Program-made: the position numbers and the translations under genes
Origin: a virus
Strand: one strand, 5' to 3'
IMG/VR virus record: IMGVR_UViG_3300030118_000326
Span: 1-22,981 of that record
Length of the DNA stretch: 22,981 nt
In this document: one piece after another, positions 7,900-15,846 of the stretch
Position numbering within the stretch: the stretch's first letter is position 1
How the letters are laid out: the number at the start of each line of letters is the position of its first letter
Notes under the pieces: model-generated
The model's input: the letters and a program-made list of their open reading frames with translations, nothing else
Database searches by the model: none
What the model was told of the DNA's origin: nothing

Positions 7900-8235
7900 T
7901 TATTTATCTAAATTACTTATAGTTTCTCGAGCTTCTGCTCTTTTTGTTTTTATATCACTAGGCATTTCTTTACCTGAATCAGCTTCTCTTATTACATACC
8001 AATCTGTTTCAGATAGATATACTTTTGCTTCTATTATTTTTTGTTCCGAAGTAAGAGCTTGTTCTACTAATTTAGTAGAACCATCAGATTCGACATAATT
8101 GTGTTGTTTTTCTATAGCTTTTACGTGTTGTTCTTCAGAAACTTTTATTTTAGGTTCTGGTATAGAATTATGTACTTCGTCATCATACCAACCTAATAAT
8201 TTATTATTTTCATCTACATGTGCAAATTTAGCCAT
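7900..8235 (-). CDS. Tail fibre assembly chaperone (Tfa / Caudo_TAP-like), 111 aa
   Basis: The C-terminal half carries the hallmark of phage tail fibre assembly proteins: helix SEQKIIEAKVYLSETDW, then YVIREADSGKEMP, then a basic helix DIKTKRAEARETIS. The core pattern TDWYVIREADSGKE is very close to the family consensus. The N-terminal part (AKFAHVDENNKLLGWYDDE) is a short beta region. The gene begins one base after the last tail fibre gene, the normal arrangement for a chaperone that helps its neighbour trimerise. It is likely specific for the 352-aa fibre immediately upstream. Confidence 0.85.
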   Translation of the reverse strand: MAKFAHVDENNKLLGWYDDEVHNSIPEPKIKVSEEQHVKAIEKQHNYVESDGSTKLVEQALTSEQKIIEAKVYLSETDWYVIREADSGKEMPSDIKTKRAEARETISNLDK

Positions 8236-8236
8236 A

Positions 8237-9295
8237 TTAATAACCTACCGCTATTAAAGTTTTATACCCAGTACTACCACTCACAAAAGAAACACTTGAA
8301 GTAGAAATGTTATAAACATAGTTTTCACCATTACCAGTTGAACTGCTGAGTTCATCATGTTTTGAAACCCCAACACAAGCATTAGGAAAAGATAAAGGGA
8401 AAGTCCAAGTACCCGCAAAAGTTGAGGTAATCCTAGCCCAACACATTTGAAAACCGTTAGCAAATCTTATGTACCCAGATAGACTAGTGCTTGAGTAAGA
8501 ACTAGCTAAAGTTGAAGAAGTTAGGTATCCAGCTCCATTAGATAATTGATTATTGTTTGTCGGTATTGTTGGTTTGTTTGATAAATCTGTATAACTACCA
8601 CTAAAACTAGATGTGCCTTTAGTATTTAATTGAGTTTGTATTGCAGAAGTTACGCCATTTAAATATTGAAACTCTGTGTTGCTAACAGTTCCATTTGCAA
8701 TTTTAGCAGCGTCTATTGCTGCGCTAGATTTTATGTTTGCATCTTCAATATTTGTAATACTGTTACCTGTGCCATCCGCATCAATTGTTTTATTAGTAAA
8801 TGTATCTGTACTAGAGGCTGTAACAAAAGTTCCTCCATTAAAAGTCGCACTAGCGCCTAAGTCTATTTTTTCAAATAGATCATAAACTACAGCTCCAGAA
8901 CCACCACCATCTAAAATACAACCTTTGGTTTTACCGTTAGCTATAGTTACACTTGCTCCTGAACCTTGCGAAATTGTTATAGATTGACCGCCTGATGTAG
9001 CATTTTCTATAAAAATTACTTTAGATACTGTATTTGGTAATATTGTTAAAGTTTTTGTTGCATCTAAAGTAGCGCTTGAGGTAACTTTTAAATAAAAAGC
9101 TCTTCGTTTATCTGACTGGCCGTTTTGTATAGTAACTTCTTTATTAGCGTTTGCATCAAAGGTTGCTTCTGTTTGATAAGAAAAAGCCTCTGCTATAAGG
9201 CTTAGATTAGTGTTTGTAGTAGTACCCCAAGAACCAATCTGTTCTCCAGTACCCATTTCCTCCAATCGTAAATCATTATCGTATGAACTAGCCAT
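8237..9295 (-). CDS. Tail fibre with gp53-like C-terminal domain, 352 aa
   Basis: The N-terminus (SSYDNDLRLEEMGTGEQIGSWG) is the attachment-type start seen in many marine phage tail fibres. The middle has strand repeats and the typical linkers FTNKTIDADGTGNSI, IKSSAAIDAAKI and NKPTIP. The last 80 residues (from GYIRFANGFQMCW through TWTFPLSFPNACVGVS) match the gp53-like tail fibre tip, a likely receptor-binding domain. AGAGGT upstream supports the ATG at 9295. A short AT-rich gap of 37 bases separates it from the upstream repeat protein. The assembly chaperone follows immediately. The fibre role is well supported; its receptor cannot be read from sequence. Confidence 0.85.
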   Translation of the reverse strand: MASSYDNDLRLEEMGTGEQIGSWGTTTNTNLSLIAEAFSYQTEATFDANANKEVTIQNGQSDKRRAFYLKVTSSATLDATKTLTILPNTVSKVIFIENATSGGQSITISQGSGASVTIANGKTKGCILDGGGSGAVVYDLFEKIDLGASATFNGGTFVTASSTDTFTNKTIDADGTGNSITNIEDANIKSSAAIDAAKIANGTVSNTEFQYLNGVTSAIQTQLNTKGTSSFSGSYTDLSNKPTIPTNNNQLSNGAGYLTSSTLASSYSSTSLSGYIRFANGFQMCWARITSTFAGTWTFPLSFPNACVGVSKHDELSSSTGNGENYVYNISTSSVSFVSGSTGYKTLIAVGY

Positions 9296-9332
9296 TATTA
9301 ACCTCTACCAAATTATAATTAAATTATCATAT

Positions 9333-10223
9333 TTAAGCTACTTCTTCCCAAGAAGGCGTTTCTGAATCATCTATTTCAGACCATCCAGGCGTTTGTGTAT
9401 CTGAGATAGCACTAAAGTTAGAAGTTTGACTATCATCTATTTCTGACCAAACTAGAACAATACCTACTTCACCATTAGCTGATACAGAAGAAGGAGTTAC
9501 ATTAGCTTTTCCTATTGTAACAACCGTGCCTAATCCAGACGTTAAACTGTAACCGCTTATTGAAATATTATTATTGGTTGAAAGCGAAGCTGTTCCAAGG
9601 GAGCTAGAAGCTGATTGACCGTTAGGAGTTACGTTAGCTTCTGCATCTGTAGTTACAGATACCGAACCAACAGTTCCTAATAAACTAGGTAAGGTAGCAA
9701 CCGCTTGTGCGTTTACTCCTACTCCTGCTACGGCAGAGGTTGCGTTTTGACCAGTTACAGAAACATTAGCTTCTGCATCAACTGTTGAGTTACCAAGAGC
9801 AGATGTGGATGATTGACTAGGTAAAGTTAAATTAGCTTTACCAGATACAGTTAGAGATCCTAATCCTCCCGTTGCTGCTAGACCAGTTACTCCTATCTCA
9901 CCACCAGCTATAATCGCTACGCCAGATAAAGCAGAAGTTGCTGATTGTCCAGTTGGCGTTACATTAGCTTCAGCGTCAGTAGTTACTGCTACTGAACCTA
10001 CAGTAGATACTAAGCTTGGTAAAGTTGCTACTGCTTGAGCATTTACCCCAACACCAGCTACAGCCGAAGTACCTACTTGGCCAGTTGGCGTTACATTTCC
10101 TAGTCCAGTTTGTGTAGTAGTGCCTAAAGCAGAAGTGGTTGCTACACCAGATATTTCTACGCTTACAGAAGTTCCGCCTAATGCTGCAAAAGGAGATTGA
10201 GCAAATGCGGATATACCAAACAT
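9333..10223 (-). CDS. Low-complexity beta-repeat virion protein with WSEIDD tail, 296 aa
   Basis: The protein is almost entirely Ala/Gly/Ser/Thr/Val and built of a loose repeat of the form TGQxATSAxG plus a strand. Residues 52-99 and 162-209 form a near-exact duplication (42 of 48 residues equal, offset 110). From residue 259 to the end runs an 11-residue repeat W/F-S-x-I-x-D-S/T-Q/E-T-x-x in about 3.5 copies. The same TSA(L/I)GS repeat is found in the middle of the zinc-ribbon/cupredoxin protein (18017-18811). No signal, membrane span or catalytic motif is seen. It starts 1 base after the upstream stop. A fibrous or surface virion role is plausible given its place in the fibre block; I recall the WxxIxDxQTPxW motif from other marine phage proteins, function unknown. 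Confidence 0.65.
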   Translation of the reverse strand: MFGISAFAQSPFAALGGTSVSVEISGVATTSALGTTTQTGLGNVTPTGQVGTSAVAGVGVNAQAVATLPSLVSTVGSVAVTTDAEANVTPTGQSATSALSGVAIIAGGEIGVTGLAATGGLGSLTVSGKANLTLPSQSSTSALGNSTVDAEANVSVTGQNATSAVAGVGVNAQAVATLPSLLGTVGSVSVTTDAEANVTPNGQSASSSLGTASLSTNNNISISGYSLTSGLGTVVTIGKANVTPSSVSANGEVGIVLVWSEIDDSQTSNFSAISDTQTPGWSEIDDSETPSWEEVA

Positions 10224-10224
10224 T

Positions 10225-10446
10225 TTAGCCCTCCGCTACTTGTTTAGTTTCTACCTTTTCTTTTTCTAAAGAATTTTTAAGTTGTGCTACTAAAACTTGA
10301 TTAGCAGCAGTTGCTACATCTATATCTTTTCTAGCTTGAGAAATTTTTATTTGTTGTTCTTGGACTAAAGATACTAGATATTTCTGTTCATCAGACATCT
10401 CATCTACATAGTAATCTTTACCGTCTAAATTAATTTTATTTGCCAT
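10225..10446 (-). CDS. Small coiled-coil protein (DUF6447-like), 73 aa
   Basis: The N-terminus NKINLDGKDYYVDEMSDEQK matches a small phage family I recall as DUF6447 (a short strand hairpin with LDGK-x-Y followed by a helix). The remainder is one long helix with Gln, Ala and Lys in heptad-like order, up to LEKEKVETKQ. It is 2 bases from the preceding gene and 1 base from the next. Proteins of this type occur beside tail fibre genes in marine phages; the role is unknown, possibly an oligomerising accessory protein. Confidence 0.6.
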   Translation of the reverse strand: MANKINLDGKDYYVDEMSDEQKYLVSLVQEQQIKISQARKDIDVATAANQVLVAQLKNSLEKEKVETKQVAEG

Positions 10447-10448
10447 AC

Positions 10449-10805
10449 TTAATCACCTATAGTTTTTGTTTGTACTATTGGATTAACTAACTCATTAATC
10501 TGAGCATCAAGATTATCTTTTTTAACTTGGACTTCATCTTCGCCCATAGCTTCTTCGACCCAACCTTGTACATCGCTTGTAGTTAAATCTGCAAAAGCAG
10601 TAAAGTCTGATAAATCAGAAGTATCTAAAGTTTGTGTGCCATATACTGAAATAGAGATAGGTACATCATTACCAAAATCGTCTTTTACAGTATTAGCATC
10701 ATCTTCAGCTTTTAGTCGCCAATGAACATTAAAGACAGTATCAGCTTTGCCGTCTATTTCTTTAACATCTACAGTTTTGACATCCCATGTATAATTAATT
10801 GCCAT
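10449..10805 (-). CDS. Small conserved phage protein near fibre genes (DUF7936-like), 118 aa
   Basis: The protein begins AINYTWDVKTVDVKEIDGKADT, a strand pair, and later has the motif FTAFADLTTSDVQGWVEEAM, then a helical tail (LDAQINELVNP). The combination of an N-terminal YTW strand, an F-x-x-F-x-x-LT region followed by WVE, and an Asn/Gln-rich helix is common to a small family next to fibre genes in tailed marine phages, which I believe is the DUF7936 group. A GAGGT sequence upstream supports the start. Function unknown; a virion accessory is the best guess. Confidence 0.6.
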   Translation of the reverse strand: MAINYTWDVKTVDVKEIDGKADTVFNVHWRLKAEDDANTVKDDFGNDVPISISVYGTQTLDTSDLSDFTAFADLTTSDVQGWVEEAMGEDEVQVKKDNLDAQINELVNPIVQTKTIGD

Positions 10806-10819
10806 TTTTCACCTCGTTA

Positions 10820-11635
10820 TTAGTCTGCTCTATAAATACCTTGAAATAAGATAAGTTGATTACCACCACTTACTTTATTGTAAATATAGCTATTGACTAT
10901 ACTACTCACTCCAGATGCACCATCTATTCTATGAAAATATATGTATGAAGAATTTCCTGGAATTATCGGAGCTCCAAACTCTGTAAAATCTGAGGCATAA
11001 GTATATCCGATGCTACCACCTCCGTATGCAGTTTGGTTCTTTGAAGTAAAAGGTAATGCACCTATACGAAATTGATCTGAATTATTTTGTGTAGCACCTG
11101 CAATATAGGCTTCAACCATTACTAGCTGACCTATTTTAGTATAATGTGCTCCATAAATTGCTGCTGCTGCAACTCCTGCAAATGTAGGTGTCCAAGTACC
11201 CTCTTCATAATCATCTAAAGCATTTGCTGCTGTTGTAGTGCCGTCAAAACTAAGGCCATCACTTAAATAAGAAACTCCATTACTGTCAAACCTTATTTCT
11301 TCATTTTGTGCAGAATCATGAATACTTAATCTACCATGACCTGATATTTCCGTTACTGAAAATAAATTGTTCTGTGTTGAATCATCACTACCGCTTTTTA
11401 AAACTCTTAATGCTGTAGATGTAGTACCTGTAGAGAGGATTTCACAAGGCACTATAGGACTTATACCAGCACCTATCCTTGTTGTTTTTATATAACCACT
11501 TACATCTAATTTTTGAGCTGGACTTGAAGTACCAATACCCACCTTTTCATCACTTGTAATAGTGATAGCTGTAGCATCAGAACTGTCCGATATTCCTGGA
11601 GTGCTTGATAATTCTACAGGTATTTTAGTTGTCAT
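10820..11635 (-). CDS. Tail fibre-like protein A, 271 aa
   Basis: Begins TTKIPVELSSTPGISDSSDATAITITSDEK, followed by the fibre-shaft motif KVGIGTSSPAQKLDV, which is also in the two fibre proteins encoded at 11943-12662 and 12689-13639. Near residue 137 is NALDDYEEGTWTP, which introduces a beta-rich C-terminal domain likely to bind a surface ligand; the 239-aa protein has the same junction. There is no S74 domain and no visible catalytic residues. Its ATG overlaps the stop of the 95-aa gene as ATGA, so the two are coupled. It is shorter than classical fibres and may form a side fibre or a distal segment. The fibre role is inferred from the shared modules. Confidence 0.75.
   Translation of the reverse strand: MTTKIPVELSSTPGISDSSDATAITITSDEKVGIGTSSPAQKLDVSGYIKTTRIGAGISPIVPCEILSTGTTSTALRVLKSGSDDSTQNNLFSVTEISGHGRLSIHDSAQNEEIRFDSNGVSYLSDGLSFDGTTTAANALDDYEEGTWTPTFAGVAAAAIYGAHYTKIGQLVMVEAYIAGATQNNSDQFRIGALPFTSKNQTAYGGGSIGYTYASDFTEFGAPIIPGNSSYIYFHRIDGASGVSSIVNSYIYNKVSGGNQLILFQGIYRAD
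11184..11578 (-). repeat. Fibre-gene homology patches, copy 1
   Basis: Two short stretches inside the 271-aa fibre gene, 11184-11232 and 11536-11578, are nearly the same as 12286-12334 and 12560-12602 in the next fibre gene (by eye 43 of 49 and 41 of 43 bases equal). The DNA between the patches is not similar. They encode the DYEEG(T/L)WTP junction and the ATAITITSDEKVGI segment. Such patches can serve as sites for recombination between fibre genes. Confidence 0.7.
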
Positions 11636-11919
11636 TCATCACCTAAAACAGTTTGAGCATCCTTCATTTCTTGATAAGCAGTTTTGACTTGATCAGTCCA
11701 TGTTGCGTTACAGATCGCTTGAACTTTTGGATCTTCGCCAGATATGTCTGTATCTTCCCAAGTATCACTATTTTTAATACTTGGTTCTAAAACATGTCTA
11801 TGAAAAGTACGGTTAAGTTCATTACCATCTTCCATAATTTTAGTAGCAGTTCTAACTTGTACTTGACCCATTTCAAGTACTTCAATTTTATCTACTACTG
11901 TTTCTTTTGTTATTGCCAT
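11632..11919 (-). CDS. Small conserved phage protein within the fibre block, 95 aa
   Basis: The sequence KIEVLEMGQVQVRTATKIMEDG, then NRTFHRHVLEP, then a helical end, belongs to a compact family I recall from many marine tailed phages without a known function. It has SD-like AGAGGT before the ATG and overlaps the following fibre gene by four bases (ATGA). A strand-rich N-terminal half and a C-terminal helix (WTDQVKTAYQEMKDAQ) suggest a small folded virion or assembly factor. The coupling to the 271-aa fibre suggests it may work with that product, as other small proteins do for fibre attachment. Confidence 0.6.
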   Translation of the reverse strand: MAITKETVVDKIEVLEMGQVQVRTATKIMEDGNELNRTFHRHVLEPSIKNSDTWEDTDISGEDPKVQAICNATWTDQVKTAYQEMKDAQTVLGDE

Positions 11920-11942
11920 TTTTTACCTCTTTTAAAAAATCT

Positions 11943-12662
11943 TTACCCATGTCCATATACTAAGTTTATTATTAAATTAAAACCAGAAGGTACTTCATTA
12001 TGAGTTACAGAATCATAACCAGAACCACTCCAATAAGCGAATAAACTAGAGCCACCGCCAGACCCAGACCAAAAATAAACTGCTTTACCTTGTGTGCCTG
12101 TATCTCCCCAAGCAAAACCTATATTTGAATCTGAATGCATACTGTAAGGCAATCCACCGATTGTCAAATGTGTACCATCAACGCTTGTAAAACTAAAACT
12201 TGACAGTCTTGCAGTTGCACGAACTATATTACCTATTTTTGTATAACGTGCTGATGTAGAAGTAACACTACCACCACTAGCTATTGTAGGTGTCCAAAGA
12301 CCCTCTTCATAATCGTCTAAGGCGTTTGTTGCTGCGGTATCTGAGCCAAACTTTAAACCATGAGAATCAAAAGCAGCTATGCTTGTGCCTGAACCTGTGC
12401 CATTTAAAAACTGTATGCGTTCATCACCATGAGCCCAAATTTTAATATCTCCGTCAGTATTAAGTACAAAGACTCCTAATTCAGAACCATTTTCTAACCT
12501 TAAATGGTTTTCACTACTAGATTTAACTGTAAGCATATAAGAAGGAGAAGTTGTATTAATACCCACCTTCTCATCACTTGTAATAGTAATAGCTGTAGCA
12601 TCGCTGTTATCTACGATCCCTGGAGTGCTTGATACACTTTTATCTACTTTAGTTAATGCCAT
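11943..12662 (-). CDS. Tail fibre-like protein B, 239 aa
   Basis: Carries the same N-terminal block as its neighbour fibres (STPGIVDNSDATAITITSDE, then KVGINTTSPSYMLTV), a middle shaft, and NALDDYEEGLWTP leading to a C-terminal domain rich in Gly/Ser and aromatic residues (YFWSGSGGGSSLFAYWSGSG). The Gly/Ser/Trp-rich loop region is what one expects of an exposed receptor-binding surface. It lacks an S74 chaperone. There is a 26-base gap before it, with AGG poorly placed upstream of the ATG, so initiation may be weak. The shaft shared with fibre A marks these two as duplicates with different tips. Confidence 0.75.
   Translation of the reverse strand: MALTKVDKSVSSTPGIVDNSDATAITITSDEKVGINTTSPSYMLTVKSSSENHLRLENGSELGVFVLNTDGDIKIWAHGDERIQFLNGTGSGTSIAAFDSHGLKFGSDTAATNALDDYEEGLWTPTIASGGSVTSTSARYTKIGNIVRATARLSSFSFTSVDGTHLTIGGLPYSMHSDSNIGFAWGDTGTQGKAVYFWSGSGGGSSLFAYWSGSGYDSVTHNEVPSGFNLIINLVYGHG
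12286..12602 (-). repeat. Fibre-gene homology patches, copy 2
   Basis: Counterpart of the patches at 11184-11578. Segments 12286-12334 and 12560-12602 match the other copy at DNA level while the sequence between them has diverged. The order and protein frame are the same in both genes. Confidence 0.7.
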
Positions 12663-12688
12663 TTTTTTATTATACCTATATTATTAAA

Positions 12689-13639
12689 TTATACTGACTG
12701 CCAACTTGTCCAAGTGCTACCAGTATTAGTACTATATCTTGTGTGTATAGCACCTGTAATACTTGTTGCTGTCTGAGTTATGTAAATACTACTTCCACCT
12801 GTATTTACTGTTCTTGATATTACGTGCCACCAATTAGAACCGCCTGGATTATTAGAAGGTTGGAATCCACTTGTGCCTTCAAATATACCTCTATTTTCAG
12901 ATACATACGCTTCATCAAAATCTGTAAAAGGCACACCTTCTCTATTAACGCCACCATTTACTACAGCAACAGCATCACCTGCATTTGAACCGCCAGAAAA
13001 ATGAGATGTTGTGCCAATAAACACATCGCCAGTAGAATCAATTCTCATTCTTTCTGTATTTGCAGTACGAAATATCATATTAGCTGATTCACGTTGTATT
13101 AAATACATATCTGAACCAGATAAAGTAATAACAGAACCATCTGTTCCTGAACGACCTGTAGTATCATTTACCATTACATAAGCTACAGATGTCAAAGAAC
13201 CGCCATCTAAAACAACTTGTTTATTTGCCCATCCTGTTAATGTAGTACCACCAATACCAACATTTCCTACATCTCTATCTATAACTATTCTGTCATTCAC
13301 GGTAGTTTGTGAACCTGATTTTAATCTTAATGTATTATCAGCACCATTAAGTTTTAATCTAAAACCATAAACACCTGTTTGCCCAAAAGTATTTGTAGCA
13401 CTAGCATAACTTGGTTGTTTTTCTATTAAATCTAAAGCTGCACCATCGGTAGGATTACTGTCGCTATAATTAGCTACTTCTATTACAGGAAAAGTTGCAG
13501 ATTGAACATTAAGTAATTGACTAGGATCTGATGTACCTATTCCAACTTTTTCTGCACTTGTTATAGTTATAGCAGTAGCATCAGAACTGTCTGATACGCC
13601 TGTGTTTAATAAATTTCTTGATACTTTTGTGATCGCCAT
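12689..13639 (-). CDS. Tail fibre with pyocin-knob-like C-terminus, 316 aa
   Basis: The N-terminal block (GVSDSSDATAITITSAEKVGIGTSDPSQ) is shared with fibres A and B. A second shaft motif, RIDSTGDVFIGT, occurs near residue 200. The last 70 residues contain FTDFDEAYVSENRGIFEGTSG, then SNWWHVISR, ITQTAT, and the end HTRYSTNTGSTWTSWQSV. A terminal R-Y/R...G-S-W-x-x-W preceded by an N-W-W-x-V block is the signature of the pyocin knob domain that contacts host surfaces in R-type pyocins and phage fibres. The start overlaps the stop of the S74 fibre as TAATG. It likely forms a separate fibre, or an alternative tip. Confidence 0.8.
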   Translation of the reverse strand: MAITKVSRNLLNTGVSDSSDATAITITSAEKVGIGTSDPSQLLNVQSATFPVIEVANYSDSNPTDGAALDLIEKQPSYASATNTFGQTGVYGFRLKLNGADNTLRLKSGSQTTVNDRIVIDRDVGNVGIGGTTLTGWANKQVVLDGGSLTSVAYVMVNDTTGRSGTDGSVITLSGSDMYLIQRESANMIFRTANTERMRIDSTGDVFIGTTSHFSGGSNAGDAVAVVNGGVNREGVPFTDFDEAYVSENRGIFEGTSGFQPSNNPGGSNWWHVISRTVNTGGSSIYITQTATSITGAIHTRYSTNTGSTWTSWQSV

Positions 13640-15837
13640 TACTCTATTTTACCTTCTAATTCTTCTACTTTTGCTGATAGTTCTTGAATTGCTTTTATAA
13701 GTCTTGCTTCCCACCTTCCAAGAGTTGCAAGTGTTTTCATTCCGTCCGCTCTTTCTCCTACTAAGTCTGGATAAACTTCTTCTATTTCTTGAGCTATAAA
13801 TCCTTCTTGGTGTCCGCCGCCTTCTTCTTCAATGTAGTCAAACTCACGTGGACGTAGAGCTTTTATTTTTTCTATTTGAGAAGGTAAGTCTGTAATATTT
13901 TCTTTTAACCTTCTATCAGAAAAACTGCCAAAAGCACATTGACCTGAGCCATTTGCATTAATTTGCCCAGAACCTGCATTGTATTGATTAATACCAAATC
14001 TTACAAAAACATTAGAAGTTGTATTGTCATTTGCAGTTTTAGCCGCTGCAAAAGCACAAGATGAAAGGTCGCTTCCTGTTGTCTGAAATCTTGCTACCCC
14101 AACATTATCGTTTTGAGAAGCAGTTTTTACATATAAACCACCAACAACGCCAGTTTCAGTCGTACCTATCAGCAAACGACCAGAAGAATCAATTCTTGCT
14201 GCTTCTGTAAAACCGCCTTTAAAAAATCTTAAATCTTTTGTGTCGTTTTTAAATAAAATACCGCCATCTAACTCAGCATCGTCATCACCAAAAGCTATAC
14301 CAGCATTACCATCTGTAGCACCTATAACTTTTAAATAATTACTAGTAGTAGCATCTCTTACCACTAATGGAAAATCAGGACTTGTATGACCAATACCAAT
14401 ATGGCCATCTGAATCCATAACTAATTTTTGATTTGAACCTACTGTAGAACCTGTGCCGATAACTAAATCATCAGCTGAATCGTCTAAACCTATATGAAAA
14501 TCTTGTGCGTTACCGTCAAATATCAAAGCTGTATCTTCTGCACCACCATCACCAATTGTTATTTTTGGTGTTGTCCCTTTCAAAGTCATAGCACTATTAG
14601 TTAGTGTTAATACTTCAGTACCAGCAATATCCATTCTAATGGTATCTTCATCAGAAGATTTTTCGACCATAACTTTAGTATCACCATCTGCGTCTGATAA
14701 CTGTATGGCGGAATTAATTTGTCCTACGGCTACAGATACTACTTCAATAGATACAGTATTAGCTGGTGCTTCAGAAAAAGTTAAAGTCGTACCACTTATA
14801 CTGTAAGTTGCTTTTTCTTGATAAACACCACCAACAAAAACTTGCGTATTGTTTTCATTTGCTGGCGCTGCTGATAAGGTAAAAGTTGTATCAGATCCAT
14901 CGCCAGTAAATTCATCTACTAAAATACTTGAGGCCGCTGCTGCTAAATCTGTAACAGTAAGTGTTATAGCTTCTACTGCTACGCCAGTTGGTGGAGCTAC
15001 ACCAAAAGTTAAAGTTTCTCCAGAAATACTAAAACTATCTTTGTTTTGATAGACACCATCAAAATAAACTTGTACTGCGTTTTCGCTTATTGGTGTAACA
15101 CCTAATGCTAATGTTGTATCACTATTGTCCCCAGTCATAGTGGCCTTAACTACGTTGGCTCCCTGGATATTATTTAGTGCAGAATAAACTGTAATTACTC
15201 TTCCATTTGCGGGAGCTGTAGCAAAAGTTAATGTAGTGCCAGATATTGAATAAACATTTTGTGCTTGAAAAACACCATCAATAAATACTAATAAATTATT
15301 CTCATCTGCGACTGCATTTGAAATGGTAAAGGTAGTATCACTACCGTCTCCTGTAAAAGTATTAGTAACTAAAAAATTACCTACACCAATATCACCCCAA
15401 GCCGAACCAGAGTAACCTTCAAACTTTGAAGTTGTAGTATTAAATCTAAGATCACCAGCTGCTGGAGATCCAGCTCTTTGCGCTGTAGTACCAGTTGGCA
15501 CATTCAAAGCAGTATCGACTTCTCTTATGGTTTTACTAGCTGGCAGAGTACAAAATACATCTTTGGTTCCAGCTGAAAAATTAACAGCACTATCACTATT
15601 AGAACTACTTAGTATAGTTGTTCTTGATAGTGTATCTGGAGAAGCGTCAGTAACAGTACCTATACCTACTTCAAACTCTGCTGTACCTTGGCCAGCAATA
15701 CAATAATATGTTGTATTTGAATTACCTATACCAGCTACAAAAGTTTCAAAACCAGTAGCAGCACCACCTAAGTTGATGGTGCCAGTACCAGTTGTAGTGG
15801 TAGTTTCTTTTACCCTATCGTTTAGGACAAGAGCCAT
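13639..15837 (-). CDS. Tail fibre/spike with C-terminal S74 self-cleaving chaperone domain, 732 aa
   Basis: Residues 1-155 hold an attachment-type start (NDRVKETTTTTGTGT) and a strand-rich region. Residues 161-220, 233-293 and 310-368 are three repeats of FTGDGSDTTF...VFIDGV(F/Y)Q...YSISGTTLTF. Shaft motifs DSDGHIGIGHTSP and RIDSSGRLLIGTT follow. The C-terminal domain starts SDRRLKENI, with S640 and K645 in the spacing of the Ser-Lys dyad of the endosialidase-type intramolecular chaperone. It continues through ALRPREFDY and FIAQEIEEVYPDLV to a coiled-coil end. After trimer folding the chaperone (about 93 residues) should cut itself off. This is the largest fibre and the best candidate for the main host-binding protein. 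Confidence 0.92.
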   Translation of the reverse strand: MALVLNDRVKETTTTTGTGTINLGGAATGFETFVAGIGNSNTTYYCIAGQGTAEFEVGIGTVTDASPDTLSRTTILSSSNSDSAVNFSAGTKDVFCTLPASKTIREVDTALNVPTGTTAQRAGSPAAGDLRFNTTTSKFEGYSGSAWGDIGVGNFLVTNTFTGDGSDTTFTISNAVADENNLLVFIDGVFQAQNVYSISGTTLTFATAPANGRVITVYSALNNIQGANVVKATMTGDNSDTTLALGVTPISENAVQVYFDGVYQNKDSFSISGETLTFGVAPPTGVAVEAITLTVTDLAAAASSILVDEFTGDGSDTTFTLSAAPANENNTQVFVGGVYQEKATYSISGTTLTFSEAPANTVSIEVVSVAVGQINSAIQLSDADGDTKVMVEKSSDEDTIRMDIAGTEVLTLTNSAMTLKGTTPKITIGDGGAEDTALIFDGNAQDFHIGLDDSADDLVIGTGSTVGSNQKLVMDSDGHIGIGHTSPDFPLVVRDATTSNYLKVIGATDGNAGIAFGDDDAELDGGILFKNDTKDLRFFKGGFTEAARIDSSGRLLIGTTETGVVGGLYVKTASQNDNVGVARFQTTGSDLSSCAFAAAKTANDNTTSNVFVRFGINQYNAGSGQINANGSGQCAFGSFSDRRLKENITDLPSQIEKIKALRPREFDYIEEEGGGHQEGFIAQEIEEVYPDLVGERADGMKTLATLGRWEARLIKAIQELSAKVEELEGKIE

Positions 15838-15846
15838 GCTCCTCTC

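Noticed and set aside
8281-8463. 60-aa minus-strand frame within the gp53-type fibre gene
   Set aside because: Out of frame inside a strong coding region without its own ribosome binding site.
332-9000. Plus-strand open frames (for example near 332, 1626, 2825, 3490, 3931, 4938 and 8666)
   Set aside because: All lie opposite well-supported minus-strand genes with no gaps, have no convincing ribosome binding sites and biased composition of antisense type.
9296-9332. Palindrome ATAATTTAATTAT between two genes as an operator or terminator
   Set aside because: Only 13 bases, pure A/T, no following T-run on the minus strand; likely compositional.
8237-15837. Diversity-generating retroelement acting on the fibre genes
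   Set aside because: No reverse transcriptase and no template/variable repeat pair with adenine-directed differences is visible in the window; the fibre homology patches differ mainly at silent sites.
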